A stretch of DNA of 64,000 nt from Haematococcus lacustris. Lineage: Eukaryota > Chlorophyta > Chlorophyceae > Chlamydomonadales > Haematococcaceae. Both the position numbers and the translations under genes were made by a program. The DNA is taken from the NCBI GenBank assembly GCA_030144725.1, contig JASKMD010000003.1, positions 17,677,922 to 17,741,921 of the forward strand, written 5' to 3'. This document shows, one piece after another, positions 44,782 through 56,010 of the stretch; within the stretch, counting starts at the first letter, position 1; every line of letters begins with the position of its first letter. A model generated the notes under the pieces. The model worked only from the letters and a program-made list of their open reading frames with translations, was not told the DNA's origin and searched no databases.

Positions 44782-45328
44782 TTAGGGGGTAGTGTCGGTA
44801 CCGGGCGGCCTAGGAAGGTGGTGGTGGGTGGCCGTGGCGGCCACACCTGGGAGGGAGGTGGCCAATCTATTGGTGGAGGTGCTGGCCTCAGCGGTGTGGG
44901 TGGGAGGCCTGGGAGCGGTGAGGGTGAGGGAGGGGGCCAAGCTGGTGGGGGACGAGCTGGGTTGGGTGGTGTGGGGGGCCGTGGCAGGGGACAAGGCGAG
45001 GGAGGAGGCCACACTGGTTTGGAACGGGGTGGGGAACGGGGTGGGTGTGAGATCCCCGCTTGGGATTGTTGTTGAGCATGCTGCAATCGCTGAAGTACAA
45101 TGGGTAAATTGCGCTTCGTCAGGCATAAGTCAGTCCAATGTGGCAAAGCGCGATACCTGCAACCAACGTCGACCGCCGTAAGTAAACGTCGTCTACTTTC
45201 AGCATCGCCATGTCGGCCACATACGAGGGCTCGGAGCGCGTCTCCGGTGGTTCCCGTGATGGCTGGGCGAGGTTGGGACGGCGTGAAGACCGGGTTGGGT
45301 CTGCATCAGACCAATCACGAGTCACCAC
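44782..45328 (-). pseudogene. 5' fragment of a third X-linked transposase copy
   Basis: Reverse-strand match to the first about 550 bp of T2/T3: the MAMLKV segment (45211 and down), then the Pro-rich start, broken at 44782 beside the T2 array. The rest of the transposase is absent. It sits head-to-head with X2 as expected of the module. Confidence 0.8.
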
Positions 45329-45612
45329 TATTTCAGGCTTCGGCCCTGTCGCTAGCTGTCACTATGGGTTCTGCGTGGTTGCCCCACCTGGCCGTGGCCG
45401 TGGCATTTATTTGTGATGGGCCGTGCTAGACGAGGCTTTCAGCTTGTATGTGGCAGTGTGGGTCGCCCCTTGCGCTGTCGGTGGTGGCTGATGGCGGGTC
45501 GCGACTGTTGGGTTGGGTGTGGTGTTTGATGCAATACACAAGCGCAAAAGTCGGACCCGCACTCATTGCTGTGTGCACTATCCTTCCTTCGTTGCCCAGT
45601 CTTTAATCACCA

Positions 45613-48131
45613 ATGGCCGCCGCAACCATCATTGATGTTGAGGTCATCTTCAATGTTGGCGGTAGTGAAAGCGACCCGATGAGCATTCATCGCGGCCCAG
45701 AGTCATTCACCGCTGAAGCCATGGAAGAGTTGCTGAAGAAAACGGGTACCTTGTATCGTGTGTACCTCGATGAAGATCGTGAGCCGGTTCTTGATGTGCC
45801 CTATACTACAGAGGACTACACCACCATGGCAGGCCACATGGTTGACCTGGGGACCAGCCTGGATACTTGGCGTAATCTGTTTGACAAGACTGGCCTAGCG
45901 TTCGTGACATGGAGGAATGAGACCGGTGGCCTCGTCATCGAGGTATACATGTACCCCTTGTCCACGTCTCAGCAGGTGAGGTGGCTCCTGGGTGCTTGCC
46001 TCATCCCCCCTACATGCATTCAAAGCCTGATGTGGTAGGTGTACGTTGACTTTGCATGTGGTTGCTCAGGGCCCTGGTGAGGAGCATGCAGCCGAGCCCC
46101 TACTGGGCGGTGTGTCGCAGGAGGCAGCCAACGCACAACCTGTCAGCCTTCAGTCAGATGCCGACAAGGCCGCGGCCCCCCCTGCAGCCCAGCGGAGACA
46201 GAAGGATGCCGCTGGCCCCTCGAAAGAGGCAGCCCAACCCCAGCCACCCAGCTCAGCAGTTGCAGCAGCAGGACGCAAACCTGGTCCTGCAGCAGCGGTG
46301 CATGTGGGAGGGACTAAGCGTGGCCAAGCCCAGGCAGTGAGGCAGGTGTGTGAACCACAGGGTGCATGCCAGTGTTTGCACATGTGCTCATGTTCCATCT
46401 GCCACCTGCCCAACACTCCACGGCCCTTGTGTCCAGTTGGCCATGCTGCACCATTATGGTGGTCGTGTGTGGCTGCAGCCGGCGGGGGACAGTGGCGAAG
46501 GCATGGTCGAGACCCAGCCTGTGCTTAAGAGGGTGGCTGGGAGCCGGCGTGGCGTGGGGTCCCCAGCTAGACCCCATGCTCATGGAGCAGTCGGGAGCAG
46601 TGGTGTCAGTAAGGTGTGCTTGGGTGTGTGTGGTACGGTTATGTAAGTGGTTATGAACCATATGTTATGGGTGTGAGTGTGGCCTTGCATGGTTGCTAAT
46701 GTAGGCACCGACAGCTGGCCCCCTCCTTTCCTCCCCGGCCTCGCCATCCACCCGCAGCATGGGACAGGTGGAAGTCGGAGGTGGCTCAATGGTGAGTGTG
46801 TGTCTGTGTGTGTGGGTGTTATTCTTCACTAAGCCTGTCATTTGCATGGTATGCAGCAAATCCGCCAGCATGCTGAATGTGGTGCCTCATGCAGGGCCAG
46901 GAGTTCAGATTGGAGATCTCCCCGTCCAAAAGGGTCTCGCTAGCGACCAGGCTGTCTGCTAGGAGCATGGTAAGATAAATTGGGTAGTATCTATGCCAAC
47001 TCCCCCTGGCCTGCTTGTCTTGCCTCGTTCAGCTTACCGGTCTACCTTTGTATTTGCTGTGCGGATCACGAAAGGCGCTACCTATTTTGAGGTGAGTGTG
47101 GTAAATGAAGACATGCGGATGTATTCTTTTACAATGTCACACCCTCACATGTTGTGCTTGTGATGTGTAGTTGTCGGTTGAGAAAGCGGCCAAGGCATTG
47201 GCCAGTGCAGCAGTGAGGAAGTGGGGCATGCGGTGCCACAGCCTCCCGCAGGTGGGTGCATGTGCTATGAGCGGTTCCTTAGGAGTCAGCGTTGTAACCC
47301 AATACCATGGAGGTCCATGTCTGACTTCATGCAGGGCCAAGGGTTGTTTATCATACCCGGTTTGTCCCATGGGGACATTGTCAAGTCGGAGAAACTCGAT
47401 GACGAGTTCAAGTGGGATATGCCCGAGGAGTTTTGCATCGCGGAAGTGATGCAGGGCTTGTTCAAGCAATTTGGGACCCTGCCTGCTCCCTACAACGCCT
47501 ACCAGAGGTTTAAGACCCTGGTTAACGAGTGGGTGCCCGTTGTGTTGTAGGGGTCCCATGACTTGCTGGCCAAGGTTGTGCCCCATGGTCACTGTCTTGT
47601 CATGATGTGCTACTGCAGGGCTTTCGGAATGCTAGACCAAACTCAGAAACGCGTCCGTTCCATCTCCAAGGCCGTCATGGAGCAAACACAGGTCTGGGGC
47701 GTGGAGGTCGGGCCGGCCCGCAAGGCAGGCAACAGGAGGACGGTGCTCGCCTCATGGACAGAGGGCTTACGCCAGGTCCAGCATCTGAAGGAGTTTGGGG
47801 GTAAGGCTCTGTACCTGTGCATTGCATTGTGCACCGTGTGCATGTTGTGCACTGTATACATGTTGTGCACCGAGTGCATGTTGTGCATTGTGTGCATGTT
47901 GTGTGTTGTTGATGGTGTGCGTTACGTGAAACCCTCTTGGATGCCATGTGCATGTGTACGCCGCAGTGCCTGCGTTCCCCTTGCCGGAGGGTTGGGGTGT
48001 CGCCTTCCCCCCTGTCACCTGGATGGAGATGATGCACCGCAAAGGCGAGGAGCTGGTCTCCCGGGTGGCCCGCAAGCCATGGAGGTGAGTGCCGTACGCA
48101 TGCATCCTCCTATGCACATTGACAGGCTTAG
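45613..48131 (+). CDS. X2: protein of unknown function, second copy
   Basis: ATG at 45613. Well-phased exons: 45613-45975 (121 codons), 46070-46345 (92), 46437-46613 (59), 46705-46791 (29) and 46895-46969 (25), then about 47033-47097, 47171-47250 and 47337-47530 (GQGLFIIPGLSHG...LVNEW), the AFGMLDQTQKRV exon 47620-47802 and a PAFPLPEGWGVAFPPVTW exon near 47968-48087. The phase of the 47033 exon does not fit its neighbours, so that junction is uncertain or damaged. It differs from X1 at few residues (P for Q in HRGPESF). The copy ends where it runs into inverted X3 at about 48122, so its 3' end may be missing. No recognised domain; the companion-gene role is inferred from position. Confidence 0.5.
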
Positions 48132-49347
48132 TGAAGAATAACACCCACACACACAGACACACACTCACCATTGAGCCACCTCAGACTTCCACCTGTCCCA
48201 TGCTGCGGGTGGATGGCGAGGCCGGGGAGGAAAGGAGGGGGCCAGTTGCCGGTGCTTACATAAGCATACATGCAAGGCCACACTCACACCCATAACATGT
48301 GGTTCATAACCACATACATAACCGTACCACATACACACAAGCACACCTTACTGGGGCCACTGCTCCCGACTGCACCATGAGCATGGGGTCCGGCTGGAGA
48401 CCCCACGTCACGCCGACTCCCAGCCACCCTCTTAAGCACAGGCTGGGTCTCAACCATGCCTTCGCCACTGTCCCCCGCCGGCTGCAGCCACACACAACCA
48501 CCATAATGGTGCAGCATGGCCAACGGGACACAAGGGCCGTGGAGTGTTGGGCAGCTGGCAGATGGAACATGAGCACATGTACAGACACTGGCATGCACCC
48601 TGTGGTTCACACACCTGCCTCACTGCCTGGGCTGAGCCACGCGTAGTCCCTCCCACATGCACCGCTGCTGCAGGACCAGGTTTGCGTCATGCTGCTGCAA
48701 CTGCTGAGCTGGGTGGTTGGGGTTGGGCTGCCTCTTTCGAGGGGCTAGCGGCATCCTTCTGTCTCCGCTGGGCTGCAGGGGGGGCCAAGGCCTTGTCGGC
48801 ACCAGACCGTGTGCTGACAGGTTGTGCGCTGGCTGCCTCCTGCGACACACCGTCCAGAAGGGGCTCGGCTGCATGTTCCTCACCAGGGCCCTGCACAATC
48901 ACATGCAAAGTCAACGTACACCTACCACATCAGGCTTTGAATGCATGTAGGGGGGATGAGGCAAGCACCAAGGAGCCACCTCACCTGCTGAGACGTGGAC
49001 AAGGGGTACAGGTATACCTCGATGACGAGGCCACCGGTCTCATTCCTCCATGTCACGAACGCTAGGCCAGTCTTGTCAAAGAGATGTCGCCAGGTATCAA
49101 GGCTGGTCTCCAGGTCAAGCATGAGGCCTGCCATGGTGGTGTAGTCCTCTGTAGTATAGGGCTCATCAAGAACCGGCTCACGATCAGTATCGAGGTACAC
49201 ACGATACAAGGTACCCGTTTTCTTCATCAACTCTTCCAAGGCTTCAGCGGTGAATGGCTGTCGACGGCGATGAATGCTCATCGGCTCGCTTTCGCTACCG
49301 CCAACATTGAAGATGACCTCTACATCGATGATGGTTGAGGCGGCCAT
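48122..49347 (-). pseudogene. X3: 3'-truncated copy of X
   Basis: Starts MAASTIIDVEVIFNVGG at 49347 and keeps exon 1 with several substitutions (HRRRQPFTAEALEELMKK), the Ala/Gln-rich exon and part of the third. It breaks at about 48122 against X2. It is head-to-head with T3. The two abutting X copies form an inverted junction with no spacer. Confidence 0.75.
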
Positions 49348-49813
49348 TGGTGATTATAGACTGAGCAACCAGGGAAGGATAGTGCACACAGCAATGAGTG
49401 CGGGTCCGATTTTTACGCTTGTGTATTGCATTAAACACCACACCCAACCCAACAGTCGCGACCCGCCATCAGCCACCGCCGACAGCGCAAGGGGCGACCC
49501 ACACTACCACATACAAGCTGAAAGCCTCGTCTAGCACGGCCCATCACAAATAAATGCCACGGCCACGGCAAGGTGGGGCAACCACGCAGGACCCATAGTG
49601 ACAGCTAGCGACAGGACCGAAGCCTTAAATAGTGGTGACTCGTGATTGGTCTGATGCAGACCCAACCCGGTCTTCACGCCGTCCCAACATCGATGAGCCA
49701 TCACGGGAACCACCAGAGACGCGCTCCGAGCCCTCGTATGTGGCCGACATGGCGATGCTAAAAGTAGGCGACGTTTACTTACGGCGGTCGACGTTGGTTG
49801 CAGGTATCGCGCT
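49348..49813. promoter_or_regulatory. Divergent region between X3 and T3
   Basis: Conserved copy of the 40050-40404 region; no gene inside apart from the shared short MAMLKVGDVYLRRS segment near 49750. Confidence 0.35.
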
Positions 49814-52084
49814 TTGTCACCGTGGACTGCCTTACAAGCAAGGCCGCTGAAGGCCAATTTACCCTTTGTACTTAAGCAATTGCAGCATGCTCGACAACAA
49901 TCCCAAGCGGGGATCTCACACCCACCCCGTTCCCCACCCCGTTCCAAACCAGTGTGGCCTCCTCCCTCGCCTTGTCCCCTGCCACGGCCCCCCACACCAC
50001 CCAAGCCAGCTCGTCCCCCACCAGCTTGGCCCCCTCCCTCACCCTCACCGCTCCCAGGCCTCCCACCCACATCGCTGAGGCCAACACCTCCACCAATAGA
50101 TTGGCCACCTCCCTCCCAGGTGTGGCCGCCACGGCCACCCACCACCACCTTCCTAGGCCGCCCGGTACCGACACTACCCCCTAAATCATCCCACCCAACT
50201 CCCCGCTCCCCAACGCCGCCACCACGTCCTGGCAAGAATCCAAAGCCTCCCAACCCCCCCGCACCTCCCCCACCACCTCCTCAACCCTCGCATCCCACAA
50301 CTTCGCCTCTACAACCCCTCCTTCACCGCCTGTCAAATGGAGAGCCACTGCGGCCAGGAGATGCAGGGCTCCTGCTGGCCCGTCACTACGAGGACGACCT
50401 TCTTCTTCGGCCAGAAGAGGCTCCACTGCGGCCAGGAGATGCAGGGCGCCTGCTGGCCCGTCACTATGACGATGACCTTGTTCTCCGGTCAGAGGTGGAG
50501 TCAAGGAGCAGACGAGAAGAAGGTTGGTTGGGAGATGATGACGACATGGAGACGGATGAGGAGGAGCAGCCAAGGAGGGCCGGTGTTAGTGGGCCCACGG
50601 CAGTTCGCGGCATGTCATCACCTAGATTGAGCCCTGTGGATCCCCCTTCCCCTCCCTTCCCTCCCCCGCCCCTTCCCCCCTCACCCCATGCAACAGGCAG
50701 CCCACCTAGTGCTAATGCAACAGGCAGCCCACTCAGCGGCAGTGCGAGGGGTGGTTGTGTTGGTGCCAGATGCTCCATGGGCTGCCCCCATGCATCCTCC
50801 ACACCCTCCCACTCTTCCACCACCACCTCCCAGTCTGAGTCTGAAGTTGTATCTGTGCAGTCAATGGACACAGGCGGCAGCTCTGATGACAGTGACGACC
50901 GCAACAACAGAGGCAACAGGGGAAGACGCGCCCAGCATGCACAGCGAGGTGAAGGTGTTGCCAGGGGTGGACGAGACGGCAGAGGCGGCAGTGTGGACAG
51001 AGGTCGAGGCCGGGGCCGGTCCCGTGGACGTAGTGTTGGCCGCCCTCGTAACAGTAGGAGGGGGGGGGGACAGCAGAGGCAGGGGCCCCCGTCTAGAGAA
51101 GGGGAGGAGGCGTTGCAGGACAACAAACATCCAACGACGCTTGAGTGAGCCTGTGTTTGCATGGCACCCTATGACCACTACGTATGACAACTTGGAGAGG
51201 ATCCACAGCTGGATGAAAGCCATCACTCCTGACGCCAAGGTGATGAAGGCGCACCTGTTGGAGCTGGGCTACATGTTCGGACAAGGGGAGCTACGTACGC
51301 CTCACAACCACCCCAGCACTCCGTACCTGTACCGACAAACATAGGAGACCTTTGACCAGCCAGAGAGTCGGCTCCATGTCTGCAACGGCACGGCTGGGCG
51401 TCCTTGTGGGCACACTTTTGGCTACCTGCCCCGGTGGGTGCTATGTTTACCCAAGTACCCATGACCCACGACCCATGTCCTTTGCCACAGGTTGTATATG
51501 TTGCCAGGCCAAAACAGGCGGAGGGTTAGGGGTAAACCCATGACATTGTGCCATGCGTTGCAGAGATCAGTGGACTCTGCACGAGAAGGAGGTGTGCCCC
51601 AAGTGCAAGCTTACACGTTTTGGGGGTGAGACAACATGCATGGCCAATACCACAGAGGGCAAGGATGTGGTGTGAACAGGCGGTGCGCATGCATGATGTT
51701 ATAGTTGACCGCAATAACTTGCGGCCTCGAGCAGAATTTTTCTACCTGGAACTGGAGGAGACCCTGAATACCATTCTCCTCAGCCCCGGGATGCAAAAGT
51801 GGTTCAACAGGGACGTGGACAAGGGCCCGGGATCTTTCTATGCCAGTGAGTGAACGTCAATCAGATGCAACGTGATTAGATAGAACACACTTAAGGGATT
51901 GCTGGATGGGCACAGGTGAGGCTGGCAAGTTCATGCGAGACAGCGTGGGAGCTGACCAGTTCGACAACCCGTACGCAGTGCGCTTGAGCCTAGGCATCGA
52001 TTGGGTGAAGATCACTGAAACACAGTCCGTCAGGATTATTGTTCTGCAGGTATGAGCAAAAAGAGCAAACACGCCAGACACAGA

Positions 52085-52396
52085 TAACCCTAGCCCTAGC
52101 CCTAGCCCTAGCCCTAGCCCTAACCCTAACCCTAGCCCTAGCCCTAGCCCTAGCCCTAGCCCTAGCCCTAGCCCTAGCCCTAGCCCTAGCCCTAGCCCTA
52201 GCCCTAGCCCTAGCCCTAGCCCTAGCCCTAGCCCTAGCCCTAGCCCTAGCCCTAGCCCTAGCCCTAGCCCTAGCCCTAGCCCTAGCCCTAGCCCTAACCC
52301 TAACCCTAGCCCTAGCCCTAGCCCTAGCCCTAGCCCTAGCCCTAGCCGTAGCCGTAGCCCTAGCCCTAACCATAACCCTAGCCCTAGCCTGAGCTC
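52085..52396 (+). repeat. CCCTAG hexamer array in T3 intron 4
   Basis: Same intron as the T2 array but shorter; bounded by the donor at 52050 and the acceptor CCCCAG at 52428. Confidence 0.95.
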
Positions 52397-53689
52397 TAGC
52401 CCATACAAATGAAGCGTGTCCACCCCAGGTCATGGATGTGCCCACCAAGTACATGAGCAAGGACGAGACATGGGCTATTGTGGGTGTGATCTTGGGTGCT
52501 GACAAGTCCAAGTTTGTGGAGGGCTACGTGAACCAGGTGAACAAGCTGACAAATGTTCTCAGAACCACAACATCATGATACATGACTAACAGGTAGCTTG
52601 TGTGTTTGGCAGTTGCTGGTGGACCTACGTGACTCGCTTGATGAAAGCATGCGCGACAGTTGGGTCCACCTGCACGCCCCCAAAGGCTACCGTGGTGCCA
52701 ATGAGGCCAAGAAGATCCGGCTATACCCTATGCTGGCCAGCGTGGTGGCGGACACTCCGGCTCGGTGAGTAAGGGTAACATATACACCACCAACTAGTTG
52801 GCTGTAAATCCAATGATGCATGGTGCTTTGCAGGATGTGTTTGATGAAGAGTCTTGGCCATGGTGCTTGCATGAACTGTGCCTGGTGCTGGCTGCGGACC
52901 CCTGGAGACGGTGGTGTGCACCCCAAGGGTTACTGGCTGCCGGTGGAGGTGTTGGTGCCAGACCTGAGCCGCTATCCTCCTCCCCCCCCTGAAGAAGATG
53001 CTGGTGTGGGTGCTGGGGTGGGGAGAGGTGGTCTCCATACGGGCAGGGCGGCTAGTGTGGTTGGTGGCCCTGGGCGTGAAGGATTGAGAAGCTAGGGTGC
53101 AGGCCAGGGTGGAGGTCAGGGTGCGGGCTCGGTTGCACCACAAGGCGATCAGGGTGGGCATGCTGATCGGTTTGAAGGGCGAGATGAGGAGGCAGAGGGT
53201 GGTGGTGGTGAGGTTGGTGGAGGAGTTGCTGGTGGCTAGGGGCATGATGGCGAACCCGTGGTGGGCAGGGGTGTGGTGGGCGAGTGGTTTGAGGCTTGGA
53301 TGTGGGATCGTCGGAATCATTTGTCAGAGGAGGACATGCAGACTCGTGGCGCAGCCGTTGAGGGAGGCTGGGTGAAGGGCCCAGACATCGGGTGTTGGGG
53401 CCGGCCTATGGTGACCAAGTACCTCAAGTACGTGCAGGCCAAGTGGCTGCATGTGGTGCCCATCGCGCACGCCTTCCTGTTTGGTGTTGTGAAGCACCAT
53501 ATGCAGTGGCTGTTTTCCAAGAGCAGGCCTTTCAACAAGCGCCAGGGCAACGACAAAGAGAGTCCACGTCAGACGATGATCAAGCGCTTCAAGGACATGC
53601 ACTTCCCTGTGACGTTTGGACGACGACTGAAGCACACAGAGGATTTCACATGAGAGAGCTGATCTGAGTAGGGCATGGTCTGAAAGGTG

Positions 53690-54334
53690 TCTAAAGTGCG
53701 GTAAGGGTCTACAGTACTCTCAGAGTCTACAGTACTATAGAGGTCTACAGTACTGTTGGGGTCTACAGTACTGTAAAGGTCTACTGTACTGTAGGGGTCT
53801 ACAGTACTGTAGGGGTCTACAGTACTCTCAGAGTCTACAGTATTGAAGGGGTCTACAGTACTGAAGGGGTCTACAGTACTGTAGGGGTCTACAGTACTGT
53901 AAGGGTCTACAGTACTGTAGGGGTCTACAGTACTGTAGGGGTCTACAGTACTGTAGGGGTCTACAGTACTGTAGGGGTCTACAGTACTGTAGGGGTCTAC
54001 AGTACTGTAAAGGTCTACAGTACTGTAGGAGTCTACAGTACTCTCAGAGTCTACAGTACTCTAGAGGTCTACAGTACTGTAGGGGTCTACAGTACTGTAA
54101 GGGTCTACAGTACTGTAGAGGTCTACAGTACTGTAAAGGTCTACAGTACTGTAAGGGTCTACAATACTGTAAGGGTCTACAGTACTTTTGGGGTCTACAT
54201 TACTGTAAAGGTCTACTGTACTGTAGGGGTCTACAGTACTGAAGGGGTCTACAGTACTGTAAGGGTCTACAATACTGTAAGGGTCTAAAGTACTGTAAGG
54301 GTCTACAGTACTGTAGGGGTCTACAGTACTGTAG
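53690..54334 (+). repeat. 18-bp minisatellite with CTACAGTACTGTAG palindrome, left part
   Basis: Units of GGGGTCTACAGTACTGTA with variants (AAGGGT, CTCAGAG). Together with 60463-61215 this was one array in the intron between T3 exons 7 and 8, split by the retrotransposon. The last five bases, TGTAG (54330-54334), are the target duplication. Confidence 0.95.
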
Positions 54335-54542
54335 TGTAGCGTGCTAAGAGCAGCGCCGACAACCGATAACTACCTTCTTTCCCACAGCATGACACGGCCA
54401 GGGTTTAGAACGTTTCCCCCGAGGAGCCGAACCTCTGAAACAGGTGTGCACGAAGGCCCACCTGCCCCTTTCGCCCACCATGTCACACTGTAGTACAGAA
54501 GTACCGTGAGGCGAGCTAGGCTTCGAGGAGCCGTTCGCTACA
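54335..54542 (-). repeat. 3' LTR of the gypsy element
   Basis: 208 bp, TG...CA ends with inverted TGTAGCG/CGCTACA tips. It differs from the other LTR at three sites (near 54427, 54435 and 54458). Confidence 0.95.
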
Positions 54543-54555
54543 TTCCTCCCCCTCC
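54543..54555 (-). other. Polypurine tract
   Basis: On the element strand, GGAGGGGGAGGAA lies immediately upstream of the 3' LTR, the expected plus-strand primer position. Confidence 0.8.
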
Positions 54556-54615
54556 AAAGAGGAAACGCTCCGCCCTCGTGAGAACACAAGGACTCGCAAC
54601 ACTATAGCAGTGATG

Positions 54616-56010
54616 CTAAGACAAACCATGCACTGCATTATATGCAGTCAACACCTCTTGGCAGTTCACAAGGTTATTCCTTGGCTCCCATGTGTTGTAA
54701 GAGTCATCATAACCCTGCCACTTGACCAAGTAGCCTCGTGCTCTACCAGCACGTACACCACGATGGGCGAGTAGCTTTTCAACTTCATACAGAGGCGCCT
54801 CATCTAGCCAATCCACAGGAGGAGGCAAGTGAGGATGCTCAGAAGTGTAGGGTCTCAACAGGGCGACATGGAACACAGGGTGCATGCGTGCCATGGCGGG
54901 AGGCAGGTCCAGGCGCACAGCAAGAGGACCTACGTGCTCCAGGACCTTAAAGGGCCCAATGAACCTGGGCAGCAGCTTCTTAGCCTTACGTGGCTTCAGC
55001 CTGAGATTCTTGGTGCTCAGCAGCACTAACTGACCAGGGCTGAACTCCACATCCCTGCGTCCCTTGTTGGCCAGATAGGCCTGACGCTGCTGAGCTTGTT
55101 CCATGAAATGGCGTGCCTGCTTGACATTACTCTGCCACCACTCAGACAGCTTCCTGGCAGAGGGACAGTACACCTCACCTGGCAGCTCCAGCAGAGCCGG
55201 TGTCAGAGGTGACTGGCCAGTGTTGACCAGGAAGGGCGTGGACTGGATGGATTCCTGCCAGCTGTTGTTCACAGCAAACTCAGCCAGTGACAGGAAGAAG
55301 GGCCAGTCAGACTGGGCAGGGGAGATGTAATGACGCAGCATTTCCTCCAGGGTACGATTATACCGCTCTGTTTGACCATCAGACTCAGGATGGTAAGCAC
55401 TAGATTTACATTCTTTTACACCAAGAATGGCCATAACTGACGCCCAGAAATGATTAGTAAAGTGAGAGCCCCTATCAGAGATTATTTCCCTGGGCACTCC
55501 ATGGTGTTTAAACACGTTATCAATGAACAGGCGGGCAAAGCCCTCAGCATTCATAGACTCACGGCATGGCACAAAATGTACCATTTTAGATAGCCTATCC
55601 ACAAAGACAGCAATGGCATCAAAGCCATGATCACCGGGTGGTAGCTTAGTGATCAAGTCCATAGACATGGACTCCCATCTGTCATAGGGTATGGCCAGTG
55701 GTGTGAGTAAACCACCAGGTCTGGTATTCACAGACTTGTTGCGCTGGCATGCATCACAGTTACTCACATAGTGACGTACTTCAGATCTCATGCGTGGCCA
55801 CCAGAATATCCTGGAGATACGCTCCAGCGTCTTGGTGATCCCCACATGGCCTGCAAACTGTGCATCATGCATCTCCACCAATATCCTGGCTTTGAGCTGT
55901 TGGCAGTTAGGAACCACTATCTGGTTCTTGCCTTTGGTGCGATACAAGCCATGCTTATCCTGATCATATTGATCCACCGTGCTGGCAAAGTCCTCGTCCG
56001 CTGCATATGC
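54616..56010 (-). CDS. Gypsy integrase with C-terminal chromodomain
   Basis: Intact frame of about 465 codons. The HHCC zinc finger has HDAQFAGHVG and CDACQRNK. The catalytic triad follows as D in SMDLITKLP, D in ISDRGSHF, and E in YHPESDGQTERYNR. The C-terminal part has the GPFKVLEHVGPLAVRL barrel, HPVFHVALLRPY, and a chromodomain (YEVEKLLAHRG...YLVKWQGYDDSYNTWEP) that can direct integration to marked chromatin. The frame continues upstream of the first listed Val to AADEDFAST, one nucleotide out of phase with the RNase H frame (crossover near 56008), so pol is split here. It terminates at 54616. Confidence 0.92.
   Translation of the reverse strand, partial: AYAADEDFASTVDQYDQDKHGLYRTKGKNQIVVPNCQQLKARILVEMHDAQFAGHVGITKTLERISRIFWWPRMRSEVRHYVSNCDACQRNKSVNTRPGGLLTPLAIPYDRWESMSMDLITKLPPGDHGFDAIAVFVDRLSKMVHFVPCRESMNAEGFARLFIDNVFKHHGVPREIISDRGSHFTNHFWASVMAILGVKECKSSAYHPESDGQTERYNRTLEEMLRHYISPAQSDWPFFLSLAEFAVNNSWQESIQSTPFLVNTGQSPLTPALLELPGEVYCPSARKLSEWWQSNVKQARHFMEQAQQRQAYLANKGRRDVEFSPGQLVLLSTKNLRLKPRKAKKLLPRFIGPFKVLEHVGPLAVRLDLPPAMARMHPVFHVALLRPYTSEHPHLPPPVDWLDEAPLYEVEKLLAHRGVRAGRARGYLVKWQGYDDSYNTWEPRNNLVNCQEVLTAYNAVHGLS

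Larger units (their letters stand above)
44782..48131 (-). repeat. Segmental copy S2, inverted
   Basis: Inverted copy of about 37500-40900 (X1 plus the transposase 5' end), with a junction to S1 at about 44782 and to S3 at about 48122. Differences from S1 are mostly single bases. Confidence 0.88.
48122..53650 (+). repeat. Segmental copy S3 (X3-T3)
   Basis: Direct copy of about 38828-44530, including the divergent promoter, transposase 5' exons and the CCCTAG intron. Divergence from S1 is low but includes lesions private to each copy. Confidence 0.88.

Noticed and set aside
43957..53095. Variant genetic code with TAG/TAA as Gln
   Set aside because: T1 ends in TAG where homology ends, and other lesions (TTG to TAG, TGC to TGA, lost donor) show ordinary decay.
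53690..54330. CRISPR-like array
   Set aside because: Units are contiguous 18-bp repeats without unique spacers, and the genome is eukaryotic.
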